Assembly (NCBI GenBank): GCA_036260805.1
Contig: DATALZ010000074.1
Span: 1 to 64,000, forward strand
Direction of reading: 5' to 3'
DNA from: Thermocaproicibacter sp036260805
GTDB lineage: Bacteria; Bacillota; Clostridia; Oscillospirales; Acutalibacteraceae
DNA: 64,000 nucleotides
Position numbers and translations under genes: made by a program. The notes below the pieces were generated by a model, which had not been told where the DNA came from, searched no databases, and was given only the letters and a program-made list of their open reading frames with translations. Positions 15,338 to 23,773 of the stretch are shown here, piece after piece. Within the stretch, counting starts at the first letter, position 1, and every line of letters starts with the position of its first letter.

Positions 15338-16408
15338 ATGAATTATTTGGGTTTAAAATGCCCTGTCTGTGGGAAAGCATTTTCTGCAGATGATGATATT
15401 GTTGTGTGCCCCCAGTGCGGAGCACCCTACCATAGGGATTGTTATGCACATGAGGGCAAATGCGTTTATTCTGACCGCCACGGGACGCCGGACGCCTGGA
15501 AACCGCCGCAACAAAATGAGCAGCCGGATGAAAAAACAAAGCCTGAAATTACACGCTGCCCACGCTGCGGCGCACCAAATTCAAAAACTTCTCTTTTCTG
15601 CGCACATTGCGGTCAACCGCTTTCTGAGGAAAATCAACCGCCCTTTGGAACTCCGTTCCCCTACCAGACACCGAAAGGGCAAAATACGCAAGATGGTGTT
15701 CCGCCGAAGGAAAATAACTACCCGCCCGAATATGGTTTCCCGGGCCAGCCGTTTCCGTTTCAGTTTGACCCGTTGGGCGGCGTAAACCCAAATGAGCCGA
15801 TTGATGACATTCCTGCCGGAGACATGGCGAAATTCGTTCAGGGAAATACGCAGTATTACCTGCCGGTTTTTATGAATTTAAAACACTTTGGCAGAAACCG
15901 CTTTAATTTCTCTGCATTCTTTTTTCACGGAATCTGGCTTTTATACAGAAAACAATACAAAATTGGTGCAATTATTACATCTATTCAAGGTATACTTTTA
16001 ATGGCGTATATGTTTTTAATGAAATATTTCATCAGTCCGCTTTATGACGCCTGGTTTTCTGCTGCAGGGATTCCGAAAGACAATTACACTTATACCGTAA
16101 CGACAGTTGAACAAAATAATGAATTAGCCAGACAGTTTCTCTTAATGCCGGTTCAGCAGAGGCTTCTGCTTATTGCTCCGTTTCTCTTTTTCTTAGCGGC
16201 TCTTATCATAATGCTGATCTGCGGTTTTAACGGAAATATGTTTTACCTGAAGCATTGTGTCAAAAGTATTCATAAAATCCGCAGTGAAACCAGTGCACCA
16301 ACAGATTATGCGATCCGCCTTCAGCAGGACGGCGGTCTGAATACGGCTGCAGCAGCCGGTTTTGGGTTCTGTTTTCTTTTTGTATATCTTTTTGTCCTGA
16401 TGATGTGA
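15338..16408 (+). CDS. RING-finger-like and zinc-ribbon membrane protein with DUF2628 domain
   Basis: 356 residues. Residues 8-42 hold a Cys/His array C-x2-C-x12-C-x2-C-x4-H-x2-C-x6-C, like the prokaryotic RING finger family. A second zinc ribbon follows at about 74-92 (CPRCGAPN then CAHCG). A Pro/Gln/Asn-rich linker leads to a DUF2628 domain (NRFNFSAFFFHGIWLLYRKQYKIG) with about four membrane segments to the C-terminus. The cytoplasmic zinc module is probably tethered to the membrane. Function is unknown; no ubiquitin-like partner is visible. GalU starts 25 bases downstream, suggesting cotranscription. Confidence 0.82.
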   Translation: MNYLGLKCPVCGKAFSADDDIVVCPQCGAPYHRDCYAHEGKCVYSDRHGTPDAWKPPQQNEQPDEKTKPEITRCPRCGAPNSKTSLFCAHCGQPLSEENQPPFGTPFPYQTPKGQNTQDGVPPKENNYPPEYGFPGQPFPFQFDPLGGVNPNEPIDDIPAGDMAKFVQGNTQYYLPVFMNLKHFGRNRFNFSAFFFHGIWLLYRKQYKIGAIITSIQGILLMAYMFLMKYFISPLYDAWFSAAGIPKDNYTYTVTTVEQNNELARQFLLMPVQQRLLLIAPFLFFLAALIIMLICGFNGNMFYLKHCVKSIHKIRSETSAPTDYAIRLQQDGGLNTAAAAGFGFCFLFVYLFVLMM

Positions 16409-16433
16409 ATAATATTTTTTAGGAGCGTTTTAA

Positions 16434-17309
16434 ATGAAAGTAACAAAAGCAGTTATTCCGGCCGCGGGCCTTGGAACAAGAGTTTTGCCTGCGACAAAAT
16501 CGATGCCGAAGGAAATGCTGCCAATTGTAGACAAGCCTGCCATTCAATATATTGTAGAAGAAGCTGTTAACTCCGGAATTACCGATATTCTGATAATTAC
16601 TAACCGTGGAAAAGGCCTTATTGAAGACCACTTTGACCGTGTTCCGGAATTGGAAGCAAGACTCGCAAATAGCGGACCGGAAAAGCAGAAAATTCTGGAT
16701 GAGATTATCGGGATTGCGCATAAAGCCAATATCTATTTTGTACGTCAGAAAGAAACACGCGGCCTTGGTCATGCTGTGAACTGTGCGCGTTCTTTTGTTG
16801 GGAATGATCCGTTTGCTGTTTTATACGGTGACGATGTTATCATCGGCGATGACCCTGCCTGCGGCCAGCTTATCCGTGCATACGAAGAATATGGAAAAGG
16901 CGTTGTCGGCGTCAACAAAGTATCAAAAGAAGCCATCTCAAAATACAGCTCGCTGAAAGTGGAACCGCTTCACGACAATCTGTTCAAATGCACCGATATG
17001 GTTGAAAAGCCTTCGCCGGACAAAATTCTTTCACTGTATTCCATTCTTGGCCGCTGCGTGCTTACGCCGGATATTTTTGAAATTCTGGATCATACGGAGC
17101 CGGGCGCCGGCGGAGAAATTCAGCTGACAGACGCCATGCGTACGCTTGCCAGACGCGACGGAATGGTTGCCGTAAACTTTACTGGTACCCGCTACGACAT
17201 GGGCAACAAACTGGGAATTATGAAAGCTCAGGTGGAAGTTGCGCTTCATCATCCTGAGATTGGTCAGGACTTCCGCGCATACCTGAAAGAATTCTGCAAA
17301 ACGCTGTAA
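16434..17309 (+). CDS. galU: UTP-glucose-1-phosphate uridylyltransferase
   Basis: 291 residues, the usual length. The nucleotide-binding start KAVIPAAGLGTRVLPATKSMPKEMLP is followed by DKPAIQYIVEEAV, the metal-binding region with YGDDVI, and GGEIQLTDAM, all GalU signatures. It makes UDP-glucose for cell-wall glycolipids, polysaccharides and glycogen-related pathways. AGGAGCG precedes the ATG. It is the second gene after the RING/DUF2628 protein. Confidence 0.97.
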   Translation: MKVTKAVIPAAGLGTRVLPATKSMPKEMLPIVDKPAIQYIVEEAVNSGITDILIITNRGKGLIEDHFDRVPELEARLANSGPEKQKILDEIIGIAHKANIYFVRQKETRGLGHAVNCARSFVGNDPFAVLYGDDVIIGDDPACGQLIRAYEEYGKGVVGVNKVSKEAISKYSSLKVEPLHDNLFKCTDMVEKPSPDKILSLYSILGRCVLTPDIFEILDHTEPGAGGEIQLTDAMRTLARRDGMVAVNFTGTRYDMGNKLGIMKAQVEVALHHPEIGQDFRAYLKEFCKTL

Positions 17310-17360
17310 TATATTGGATTAATATTTAGAGCTTTCATCTGGCTGCAGGTAATTTCTCTA

Positions 17361-17389
17361 TTGACGAATTGGAAATCGGCTGATATAAT
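17361..17389 (+). promoter_or_regulatory. Strong promoter of the rpsF-ssb-rpsR operon
   Basis: TTGACG (17361-17366) and a perfect TATAAT (17384-17389) are 17 bases apart, giving a leader of about 75 bases before rpsF. Confidence 0.8.
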
Positions 17390-17468
17390 AACTAAGGTTA
17401 AGCCGAAATCGGCTTTTATCCTTGCTCCTGTTTTTCAGGGGCCTAAAGTCCAAAAGGAGGTGCAAAAC
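17390..17468 (+). promoter_or_regulatory. rpsF leader with hairpin (possible S6:S18 autoregulatory site)
   Basis: The leader has an AAGCCGA/TCGGCTT hairpin with a two-base loop, then a CCTG-TTTTT-CAGG hairpin and an AGGAGG ribosome site. In many bacteria the S6:S18 complex binds an rpsF leader that exposes a CCG motif. CCGA is present here, but I cannot confirm the published structure by eye. Confidence 0.35.
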
Positions 17469-17801
17469 ATGCCGGAAATTAAAAATTCCTATGAAACCGT
17501 ATTCATCCTTTCTACAAAGCTTGGTGACGACGGCATTGCCGCCGCGGTCCAGAAGTTCAAGGAACTGATTGAAGCAAACGGCACAATCGAAAATGTTGAT
17601 GAATGGGGCAAGCGCAGACTCGCCTATGCCATTAACAAAGAAGAAGAAGGCTACTACACGCTGATCAGCTTTACAAGTTCTCCTGCGTTTACAGCCGAAC
17701 TCGACAGAATTTACAACATCACCGACGGTGTTCTCCGTTCCCTGATTGTTAAAATTGAAAAGCCGAGCAAGCCGAAAGCGGAAGAAAAAAAGGAAGCGTG
17801 A
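17469..17801 (+). CDS. rpsF: 30S ribosomal protein S6
   Basis: 110 residues. It has the ferredoxin-like S6 fold pattern: YETVFILSTKLGDDGIAAAVQKF, then WGKRRLAYAINKEEEGYYTLISF and DGVLRSLIVK, with a Lys/Glu-rich tail. An open frame reaches back to the -35 box of its promoter. AAGGAGG and the ATG at 17469 fix the real start. It is the first gene of the rpsF-ssb-rpsR operon; S6 binds S18 in the 30S platform. Confidence 0.97.
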   Translation: MPEIKNSYETVFILSTKLGDDGIAAAVQKFKELIEANGTIENVDEWGKRRLAYAINKEEEGYYTLISFTSSPAFTAELDRIYNITDGVLRSLIVKIEKPSKPKAEEKKEA

Positions 17802-17806
17802 CCTAA

Positions 17807-18268
17807 ATGCTGAATGTCGCTGTTCTGATGGGTCGGCTCGTAGCTGACCCGGAGCTTAGGCATACGCCTAACGGCGTTTCCGTGACAAGCTTTACCATTG
17901 CGGTGGACCGCTCCTATGTGAAATCAGGGACGGAACGTCAAACGGACTTTATTGATATTGTTGCGTGGCGCAATACCGCTGAGTTTGTCTGCAAATACTT
18001 CCGAAAAGGCCAGTTGGCTGCCGTTCAGGGTTCTATCCAGACCCGCAGCTACACCGACAAGGAAGGTACCAAGCGCAAAGCCTTTGAGATTGTTGCTGAT
18101 AACGTACATTTCGCTGAGCCGAAACGTGACGGAGCTGCACCGGGCGGATACCAGTCCGGCAGGACGGAAGTCCCTGCTTCTCAGAGTGAACAGCCTGCAC
18201 CCGCGTATACGAATGGCGATACGGGTGATTTTGAAGAAATCCCGTCTGATGACGATTTGCCGTTCTGA
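17807..18268 (+). CDS. ssb: Single-stranded DNA-binding protein
   Basis: 153 residues. An N-terminal OB fold (MLNVAVLMGRLVADPELRHTPNG, then DFIDIVAWRNTAEF and a GTKRKAFEIVADNV strand) is followed by a disordered linker and the acidic tip DDDLPF that docks replication and repair partners. It starts five bases after the rpsF stop. The position between the S6 and S18 genes is the classic bacterial order. Confidence 0.97.
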   Translation: MLNVAVLMGRLVADPELRHTPNGVSVTSFTIAVDRSYVKSGTERQTDFIDIVAWRNTAEFVCKYFRKGQLAAVQGSIQTRSYTDKEGTKRKAFEIVADNVHFAEPKRDGAAPGGYQSGRTEVPASQSEQPAPAYTNGDTGDFEEIPSDDDLPF

Positions 18269-18304
18269 GTATCCTGAACGATTCATAGGAAGGAGAATAT
18301 TCTC

Positions 18305-18577
18305 ATGGCTGACTACAAAAATGACAGGTCTGACAGACCTGATAGAGACCGTAGACCTGGCGGACGCAAAGGACGCAGAAAGGTCTGCAGCTTTTGTGTT
18401 GATAAAGTAGATACCATTGATTATAAAGATGTCGCAAAACTGCGCCGCTTTATCTCTGAAAGGGCGAAAATTCTTCCCCGTCGAGTAACTGGTACCTGCG
18501 CACATCATCAGCGTGAACTGACGATTGCAATTAAGCGTGCTCGTCATCTTGCGCTTCTGCCTTTCAGCAGTGACTGA
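18305..18577 (+). CDS. rpsR: 30S ribosomal protein S18
   Basis: 90 residues, somewhat long because of a 25-residue Asp/Arg-rich N-terminal extension. The core has CSFCVDK, IDYKDVAKLRRFISERAKILPRRVTGTCA and the KRARHLALLPF ending. The single CxxC at the start of the core is only part of the four-cysteine zinc set of C+ S18 forms. AAGGAG precedes the ATG. It is the last gene of the operon. Confidence 0.96.
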   Translation: MADYKNDRSDRPDRDRRPGGRKGRRKVCSFCVDKVDTIDYKDVAKLRRFISERAKILPRRVTGTCAHHQRELTIAIKRARHLALLPFSSD

Positions 18578-18593
18578 TTGACTGAATTGCATC

Positions 18594-18626
18594 AAATCCC
18601 CCTGGTTTATGACCAGGGGGATTTTT
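18594..18626 (+). terminator. Terminator of the rpsF-ssb-rpsR operon
   Basis: A 13-base stem (AAATCCCCCTGGT with ACCAGGGGGATTT) around TTATG is followed by a T run and lies 16 bases past the rpsR stop. Confidence 0.95.
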
Positions 18627-18653
18627 GTTATCCTATTTAAGCAGATAGGCAAA

Positions 18654-18757
18654 GGGACCTCTCCACGGCTAGTCGCGGAGGTATCTTAGATACCGGGCGA
18701 GGTGCAAAATAAGGAATCGTCGCAGGCGGCGGGGTATTGCACCCCGGTCCATAATAA
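18654..18757. repeat. Dispersed modular hairpin repeat, long form (copy C)
   Basis: About 104 bases with the same architecture as copy A: CTCTCCACGGCTAG, a GGTATCTTAGATACC hairpin, a variable middle and GGGGTATTGCACCCC. The terminal pair is GGACC/GGTCC instead of GAACC/GGTTC, so both arms changed together. It sits between two convergent units. Confidence 0.75.
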
Positions 18758-18758
18758 A

Positions 18759-18786
18759 TGGAGCAGGGCTAATTCACCCTGCTCCA
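18759..18786 (-). terminator. Hairpin at the end of the TrpXYZ-type operon
   Basis: A perfect GGAGCAGGG/CCCTGCTCC stem lies 13 bases past the ATPase stop. The T tract on the minus strand is weak (ATTTATTAT), so it may need the adjoining repeat to stop transcription. Confidence 0.6.
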
Positions 18787-18798
18787 CATACTGTATTT

Positions 18799-19602
18799 TT
18801 ATGAAAGAAGCATCCTGTCGTTTGCAAATTCAGAACCACTTGCAGCTTCAAACTTCTTAAGAAGGTCTTCCACCTCGAGCTTTTTCTTGTCTTCGCCTGT
18901 AATGTCGAAAATTACATTTCCCTCATTCATCATAATCAGACGGTTTCCGTATTTAATCGCATCACGCATATTGTGCGTAACCATCAGTGCAGTTAAAGAA
19001 TCATTCGTAACAATTTCATTGGTCAGAGTCAGAATGTTCTTTGCTGTTTTCGGGTCCAGAGCAGCCGTATGCTCATCCAGCAAAAGGAGTTTTGGCTTCT
19101 GCAGCGTCGCCATTAATAGGGTAAGCGCCTGCCGCTGGCCGCCGGAAAGAAGGCCTACTTTGGATGACATACGATCTTCAAGGCCAAGTCCAAGCACTTT
19201 CAGCTTTTCATGGAAAATCTCTTTTTCGTGTTTGGTAATTCCCCATTTTAAGCCACGGCTTTTATCCCTGCGGTAAGCCATAGCCATATTTTCCTGGATT
19301 TCCATACCTGCGGCAGTGCCCATCATCGGGTCCTGGAACACGCGGCCCATCAGCTTTGCACGCTGATATTCCGGCTGTCTTGTGACATCTGTTCCATCAA
19401 GAATAATGGAACTGCCAACTACGTTATCGCACATATAAACGCCTGCAACCAGATTCAGCATGGTGGACTTCCCTGCCCCATTACCACCGATTACCGTAAC
19501 GAAATCTCCTGGATTCAAATGCAGGTTAAGGTTGCACAGCGCCTTTTTCTCATTGATTGTACCCTGGTTGAATGTTTTATAGATATGGTTAATTTTCAGC
19601 AT
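18799..19602 (-). CDS. ABC transporter ATP-binding protein (TrpXYZ-type importer)
   Basis: 267 residues. Walker A GGNGAGKST, signature LSGGQRQALTLLMA, Walker B KLLLLDEHTAALD and the switch histidine in MVTHNM are all intact. The ...DEHTAALD variant and the neighbours are typical of the COG1101 ATPase that pairs with a COG4120 permease and a COG2984 binding protein. It is the last gene of the three-gene unit, 15 bases after the permease. In related systems the substrate is tryptophan or another amino acid. Confidence 0.9.
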   Translation of the reverse strand: MLKINHIYKTFNQGTINEKKALCNLNLHLNPGDFVTVIGGNGAGKSTMLNLVAGVYMCDNVVGSSIILDGTDVTRQPEYQRAKLMGRVFQDPMMGTAAGMEIQENMAMAYRRDKSRGLKWGITKHEKEIFHEKLKVLGLGLEDRMSSKVGLLSGGQRQALTLLMATLQKPKLLLLDEHTAALDPKTAKNILTLTNEIVTNDSLTALMVTHNMRDAIKYGNRLIMMNEGNVIFDITGEDKKKLEVEDLLKKFEAASGSEFANDRMLLS

Positions 19603-19617
19603 ACGATTCGCTCCCTC

Positions 19618-20559
19618 TTACTTTGACGCGATCTCATCGGGATCCCGATCGGATTCGTCTAAATCGTTCATTACAGCGGCTTTTCCCGGAATCTTCTTAA
19701 CAATGACCGGAACTGAAAGAGCTATTGCCACGATGATGGCTGTAAGCAGTTTCAGGTCGCTGGACGGAAGCCCTAAGTTTAAAACCAGAGCAATAATAAT
19801 ACGGTAAATAATTGAGCCAACAATTATGGAGCAAAGCTTGTAAACAAAATTGAAACGGTTGCCAAACAGGACTTCACCGATAATCAAAGATGCCAGGCCG
19901 ACAACAATTGTGCCGATACCCATGGAAACATCGCCGTATCCCTGGCTTTGTGCAACCAGTCCTCCGGAAAGTGAAACAAGGCCGTTACTGATCATAAGGC
20001 CAATCATAACCATTGTATTGGTATTCACACCGAACGCGCGTACCATATACTCGTTATTACCTGTAGCGCGGATGGCACATCCAACTTCTGTACCGAAGAA
20101 CCAGTACATTGCGGCTATCATAACGGCAACAAATAATCCGCCGACAATTAAATTTGACACGGTTGCATCACAGCCGAGCGTACTGGACACTTTCGAAAAT
20201 ACTGTTCCAACGTTTAGAAGAGAAACGTTAGGCCCGCCTAAGATTCGAATATTAATGGAATACAGAGCAATCTCAGTTAAAATTCCCGCCAGAAGGGCCG
20301 GTATTTTTAATTTGGTATTCAGGAAACCCGTGATGGCACCGCAAAGAATACCGGCTAACAATGCAAGCAACAGTGAAAGTAAAGGATTCATCCCTCCGTT
20401 TACAGTCACTGCGGCGACAGCACCGCCTGTTGCAAAGCTGCCGTCAACCGTCATATCAGCAAAATTCAACAGTCTGAATGTTAAATAAACGCCCAGCGTC
20501 ATGATGCTCCACAGGATTCCCTGTGCAATGGCGCCCTCAATGGAAAGCAAAAAAGACAT
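19618..20559 (-). CDS. ABC transporter permease (TrpY-type, BPD_transp_2 family)
   Basis: 313 residues with eight or more hydrophobic segments. The stretch TLGVYLTFRLLNFADMTVDGSFATGGAVAA is the conserved opening of this permease family. The open frame starts 18 codons earlier, but GGAGGAG correctly precedes the ATG at 20557-20559. The long N-terminal extra part also reads through an intergenic hairpin, so I use the shorter start. The C-terminus is polar and cytoplasmic. It acts with the neighbouring ATPase and lipoprotein. Confidence 0.9.
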   Translation of the reverse strand: MSFLLSIEGAIAQGILWSIMTLGVYLTFRLLNFADMTVDGSFATGGAVAAVTVNGGMNPLLSLLLALLAGILCGAITGFLNTKLKIPALLAGILTEIALYSINIRILGGPNVSLLNVGTVFSKVSSTLGCDATVSNLIVGGLFVAVMIAAMYWFFGTEVGCAIRATGNNEYMVRAFGVNTNTMVMIGLMISNGLVSLSGGLVAQSQGYGDVSMGIGTIVVGLASLIIGEVLFGNRFNFVYKLCSIIVGSIIYRIIIALVLNLGLPSSDLKLLTAIIVAIALSVPVIVKKIPGKAAVMNDLDESDRDPDEIASK

Positions 20560-20594
20560 TATGTACTCCTCCGAAATATGTTTTTTACAGCGTA

Positions 20595-20618
20595 AGGCGG
20601 TGAGCTTCCTCACCGCCT
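20595..20618 (-). other. Intercistronic hairpin after the binding-protein gene
   Basis: A perfect ten-base stem AGGCGGTGAG/CTCACCGCCT with a four-base loop and no adjoining T run. Such hairpins often protect the binding-protein mRNA or lower transcription of downstream transporter genes. Confidence 0.6.
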
Positions 20619-20645
20619 AAATATCATTTCAATTTTTAGTTCAGA

Positions 20646-21662
20646 TTATTTAGAGCTGGCGCTGGATGCCTTGTCAAGAAGCTCTTTTGGGATGGTAATG
20701 CCCAATTGTTTTGCAACATCCTGATTAATGGTAACATCCATATCTTTCTGGTATTCAATCGGCATATCGGCCGGCTTTGACTGGCCTTTTAGAATCTTAA
20801 CTGCCATTGCAGCGGTTTGCTGACCCAGCTTATAATAGTTAATTCCGTATGTTGCAAGTCCGCCTTTTTTAACCATTCCGGATTCACCTGCAATTACCGG
20901 AATCTTTGCCTGATTCAGCACGTTGGTAACCGTTGTCATACCTGCTGCAAGCATATTGTCGGTCGGAATATAAACGGCTTCCACTTTCCCGACGAGAGAC
21001 TGTGCCACCTGCTGAATTTCATTGGAATTGGAAACGGTTTTCTCAATGTACTTGATTCCCTGCGCATCGCATTCTTTCTTCGCGATATCGATCTGGAACT
21101 TCGAATTTGCTTCACTGGAGCAATACATCAATCCGACTGTCTTTGCACTTGGTACAATCTGCTTAATCATATCGATCTGTTCTTTAACAGGGGTCAGGTC
21201 AGAAGTACCGGAGACATTTGTTCCCGGCTTTTCATTTGACTGAACCAGCTTCGATGTGGCGGGGTCTGTAACAGCCGTAATAAGAATCGGAATATCCTTT
21301 GTCGCGTTTGCGCAAGCCTGTGCCGCAGGGGTCGCAATGGCAAGGATCAAATCCGGTTTCTCATTCACGAATTTATTCGCAATGGTTACGCAGTTTGGCT
21401 GTTCGCCCTGTGCGTTCTGAAAATCAATCTTAATATTTTTGCCGTCTTCATAACCAGCGTCTTTCAGGCCTGCCACAAAGCCTTTATAAGCGCCGTCAAG
21501 AGCCTCATGCTCAACCAGCTGAATTACATCAATTTTAAGCGTCTTGTTTGCTGTACTGCCGCCTGCAGTTCCCGAAGACGCATTGGTTCCTGAACATGCC
21601 GTAAAAGAAAGCACTGTTGCTACAGAAAGAATCAACGCTGCAATTCCTTTTGCTTTTTTCAT
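20646..21662 (-). CDS. ABC transporter substrate-binding lipoprotein (TrpX-type)
   Basis: 338 residues. A signal peptide ends at a lipobox LSFTAC with cysteine 23, followed by a Ser/Thr/Gly-rich tether and an ABC_sub_bind (PF04392) domain: IDVIQLVEHEALDGAYKGF, then ILITAVTDPATSKLV and GTSDLTPVKEQIDMI. Family members bind aromatic amino acids, probably tryptophan or tyrosine, but ligand residues cannot be confirmed by eye. It is the first gene of the operon with a consensus promoter. I saw no T-box or other leader element. Confidence 0.9.
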   Translation of the reverse strand: MKKAKGIAALILSVATVLSFTACSGTNASSGTAGGSTANKTLKIDVIQLVEHEALDGAYKGFVAGLKDAGYEDGKNIKIDFQNAQGEQPNCVTIANKFVNEKPDLILAIATPAAQACANATKDIPILITAVTDPATSKLVQSNEKPGTNVSGTSDLTPVKEQIDMIKQIVPSAKTVGLMYCSSEANSKFQIDIAKKECDAQGIKYIEKTVSNSNEIQQVAQSLVGKVEAVYIPTDNMLAAGMTTVTNVLNQAKIPVIAGESGMVKKGGLATYGINYYKLGQQTAAMAVKILKGQSKPADMPIEYQKDMDVTINQDVAKQLGITIPKELLDKASSASSK

Positions 21663-21744
21663 ACTCCGCCATCCTCACATTTCAAATAATGCCAAGCTAA
21701 TATACTTTAATAATTTAAAGTTTTCTAGCAGTAAAACTGAAATT

Positions 21745-21773
21745 AATATACTCCATTTCGACGATTTTGTCAA
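21745..21773 (-). promoter_or_regulatory. Promoter of the TrpXYZ-type operon
   Basis: Minus-strand TTGACA (21768-21773) and TATATT (21745-21750) are 17 bases apart. The -35 box abuts the T tract of the preceding gene's terminator. Confidence 0.8.
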
Positions 21774-21802
21774 CAAAAAACCGGGACAATTTGTCCCGGT
21801 TA
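21773..21802 (-). terminator. Terminator of the PASTA pseudokinase gene
   Basis: AACCGGGACAA/TTGTCCCGGTT forms a nearly loopless palindromic stem followed by TTTTTTG on the minus strand, just past the stop codon. Confidence 0.85.
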
Positions 21803-21818
21803 TATTTGGAGATATCTT

Positions 21819-23555
21819 TTACGATTTCGCACTCTGAGCAGACGCGGCTGCGGATGAACCGTTCGATGAAGGCGGTGCGGATGACTTCGGGCCCAGACTG
21901 ACAACTATAATTACCTTTGATCCATAGGCCATTTGGTTGCCTGCTTTTGCATCCTGATATCCAATTACCTTTCCCTGCGGTACAGTATCGCTGTTTTCCT
22001 CCGCTCTGGAAGGAACAAATCCTGCTGAACTGACCGTGGCTGCGGCTTCCGACAAAGTTTTGCCTGCTATTTCAGGCAGTGTGCGAACAGCGGAACCCTC
22101 GCTGACAACTACAACAATCGCAGTATCTTTTGTCATCTTTGAACCTTGCTTCGGATCCTGCGAAATAATACAACCCTCAGGGATTGTATCACTGAATTGC
22201 TGCGATGACAGCAAAACCTGATATTGCTGGTCTGCTGAATTTCCCGCCGATTGTGCAGCAATTAAATTTGCATAATTCTGCCCCACCAGATTCGGAACTG
22301 TAATTTTATTTTCATTCTCAGACGATTGCAGAGACTCCGGCACTTCTAAGAGACTTGAAGATGATTCTGATGCGGCCGTCTGAGCTGCGTTCAATTGGGA
22401 ATCCGCTCCAAAACGATTCATCCAGATCACACCGATTGCAACGAAAACGACAAGCATTGCCAAACAGGAAGTCATAACCCAGACAATTCCGGGAACCTCT
22501 TTTTTATTCTTGGATTTCTCCGGCATATCTTTCTTTGGATTTGGCACAGGAGCCACGCGGTCAAATTTCTGGCTTGCCTCAATCGCCGCCGTAACGGCGG
22601 GAGCCGCAGAAAGTTCCGCGCGAAGGCGTTCAAACGTTGGGGTTCTCTTCTCCGGTGCAACCTGAAGCGCATCTGCAAGAGCCGCGACTACATACGGAGG
22701 CAGGCTGTGCATAATCGCATTGGGAATAAGCAGCCGGGCGTCTGCCTTTCGTTTCAGTGCTTCCGGCGGAAGCGTTCCGGTCAAAGCAAAAAAGAGGGAT
22801 GCTGCAAATCCATAAACATCGGTAGCTTCACTGGGCGTATCACCCATGATATACTGCTCAATGGCGGCGCATCCGGGAACAAGATCCGGTGGAAGGTCGG
22901 TGTCCATCTGGCGCACAGCTCCAATTGAAAAGGCGCCCAATTTCATTTTGCCGTCTTTCATAATCTGCAGTGTATCTGGCGATATCCCCAGATGACTCAC
23001 AGAATGGGCATGGAGCGTACTCAGAGAGGATAATACGGGCATGAACAGCTGCCTGGCGGCATTCCATCCCAAACTGCCGCCGCTCCGTTCAACGAAATAG
23101 CGCAAAGTAATGCTGTCGTTCCACTCTGAAACAGTGTAGGCAGCGTTATTCTCCTCAAAAATATCGTAGATCAGAACAATGGACGAAAGCTCCCGCATAT
23201 GGGCGATTTCACGGGAATAGTTCAAGAAAGCGGTAAGGTTCTCCTGAAACACCAGTTCGCTGCCCCCAAGTATACGAACGCTTTTTCCGTCCTCCGCTCT
23301 TTCAGAGAGAGATGCCGGAAAATACTCATGGAGTTCTACCGGTATATTCAGAACCTTGTCGAACCCGATATATGTGATGCCTTCCCCATTACTTCTTTTT
23401 GCCTGCCCAACTACATACCGCTTTTGCAGGACTGTTCCAAACGGAAGCGCACCAAATTTCTGCGGTTCATCCTTCCGATGGCCACAAATTGGGCATACGT
23501 CTTTTCCTTGCATATCGGACATGCAGTTCATACACAAATTGCCAAAATCAGTCAT
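21819..23555 (-). CDS. Zinc-ribbon, kinase-fold, PASTA membrane protein; probable pseudokinase
   Basis: 578 residues. An N-terminal zinc ribbon (C8, C11, then CPIC at 21-24) precedes a Ser/Thr protein kinase fold (about 40-310), one membrane helix near 350-375 and two PASTA-like repeats (NLVGQNYANLIAA, EIAGKTLSEAAATVSSAGF), ending in a Ser/Ala-rich tail. The catalytic residues are gone. The VAIK lysine is His in VELHEYFP (H76). The HRD loop reads HLG (188-190) in HLGISPDT. DFG reads AFS (208-210). The glycine loop is also degraded (KRSNGEG). PASTA domains bind peptidoglycan fragments in active PrkC/PknB kinases, so this may sense the wall without phosphorylating. It has its own terminator and a GGAGGCGG ribosome site. 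Confidence 0.85.
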   Translation of the reverse strand: MTDFGNLCMNCMSDMQGKDVCPICGHRKDEPQKFGALPFGTVLQKRYVVGQAKRSNGEGITYIGFDKVLNIPVELHEYFPASLSERAEDGKSVRILGGSELVFQENLTAFLNYSREIAHMRELSSIVLIYDIFEENNAAYTVSEWNDSITLRYFVERSGGSLGWNAARQLFMPVLSSLSTLHAHSVSHLGISPDTLQIMKDGKMKLGAFSIGAVRQMDTDLPPDLVPGCAAIEQYIMGDTPSEATDVYGFAASLFFALTGTLPPEALKRKADARLLIPNAIMHSLPPYVVAALADALQVAPEKRTPTFERLRAELSAAPAVTAAIEASQKFDRVAPVPNPKKDMPEKSKNKKEVPGIVWVMTSCLAMLVVFVAIGVIWMNRFGADSQLNAAQTAASESSSSLLEVPESLQSSENENKITVPNLVGQNYANLIAAQSAGNSADQQYQVLLSSQQFSDTIPEGCIISQDPKQGSKMTKDTAIVVVVSEGSAVRTLPEIAGKTLSEAAATVSSAGFVPSRAEENSDTVPQGKVIGYQDAKAGNQMAYGSKVIIVVSLGPKSSAPPSSNGSSAAASAQSAKS

Positions 23556-23713
23556 GCTTCCGCCTCCGAACTACAGATAAAATAAGTTGACATCATTATT
23601 CTGCTTCGCGGGCATACAAAATATCCATATTTTTAATCCATAATTTTCCGATTCCAGTAATTTCAGGATTGATCCCTAATTTTTGAGATAAAACTTAAGC
23701 GTTAAGAATTACA

Positions 23714-23762
23714 AAAAGGCCTTTTCCGCTGCAAATATATGTGCTGCGGGAAAGGTCTTTCG
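23714..23762 (-). terminator. Terminator of yebC
   Basis: An interrupted stem (AAAGACCTTTCCCGCAGC with GCAGCGGAAAAGGCCTTT) is followed by TTTTTG on the minus strand, about 12 bases past the yebC stop. Confidence 0.8.
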
Positions 23763-23773
23763 TTCGTCAGAGA

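Noticed and set aside
21663..21818. T-box or other amino-acid riboswitch before the TrpX-type gene
   Set aside because: The leader after the mapped promoter is about 75 bases and lacks a T-box sequence and specifier stem.
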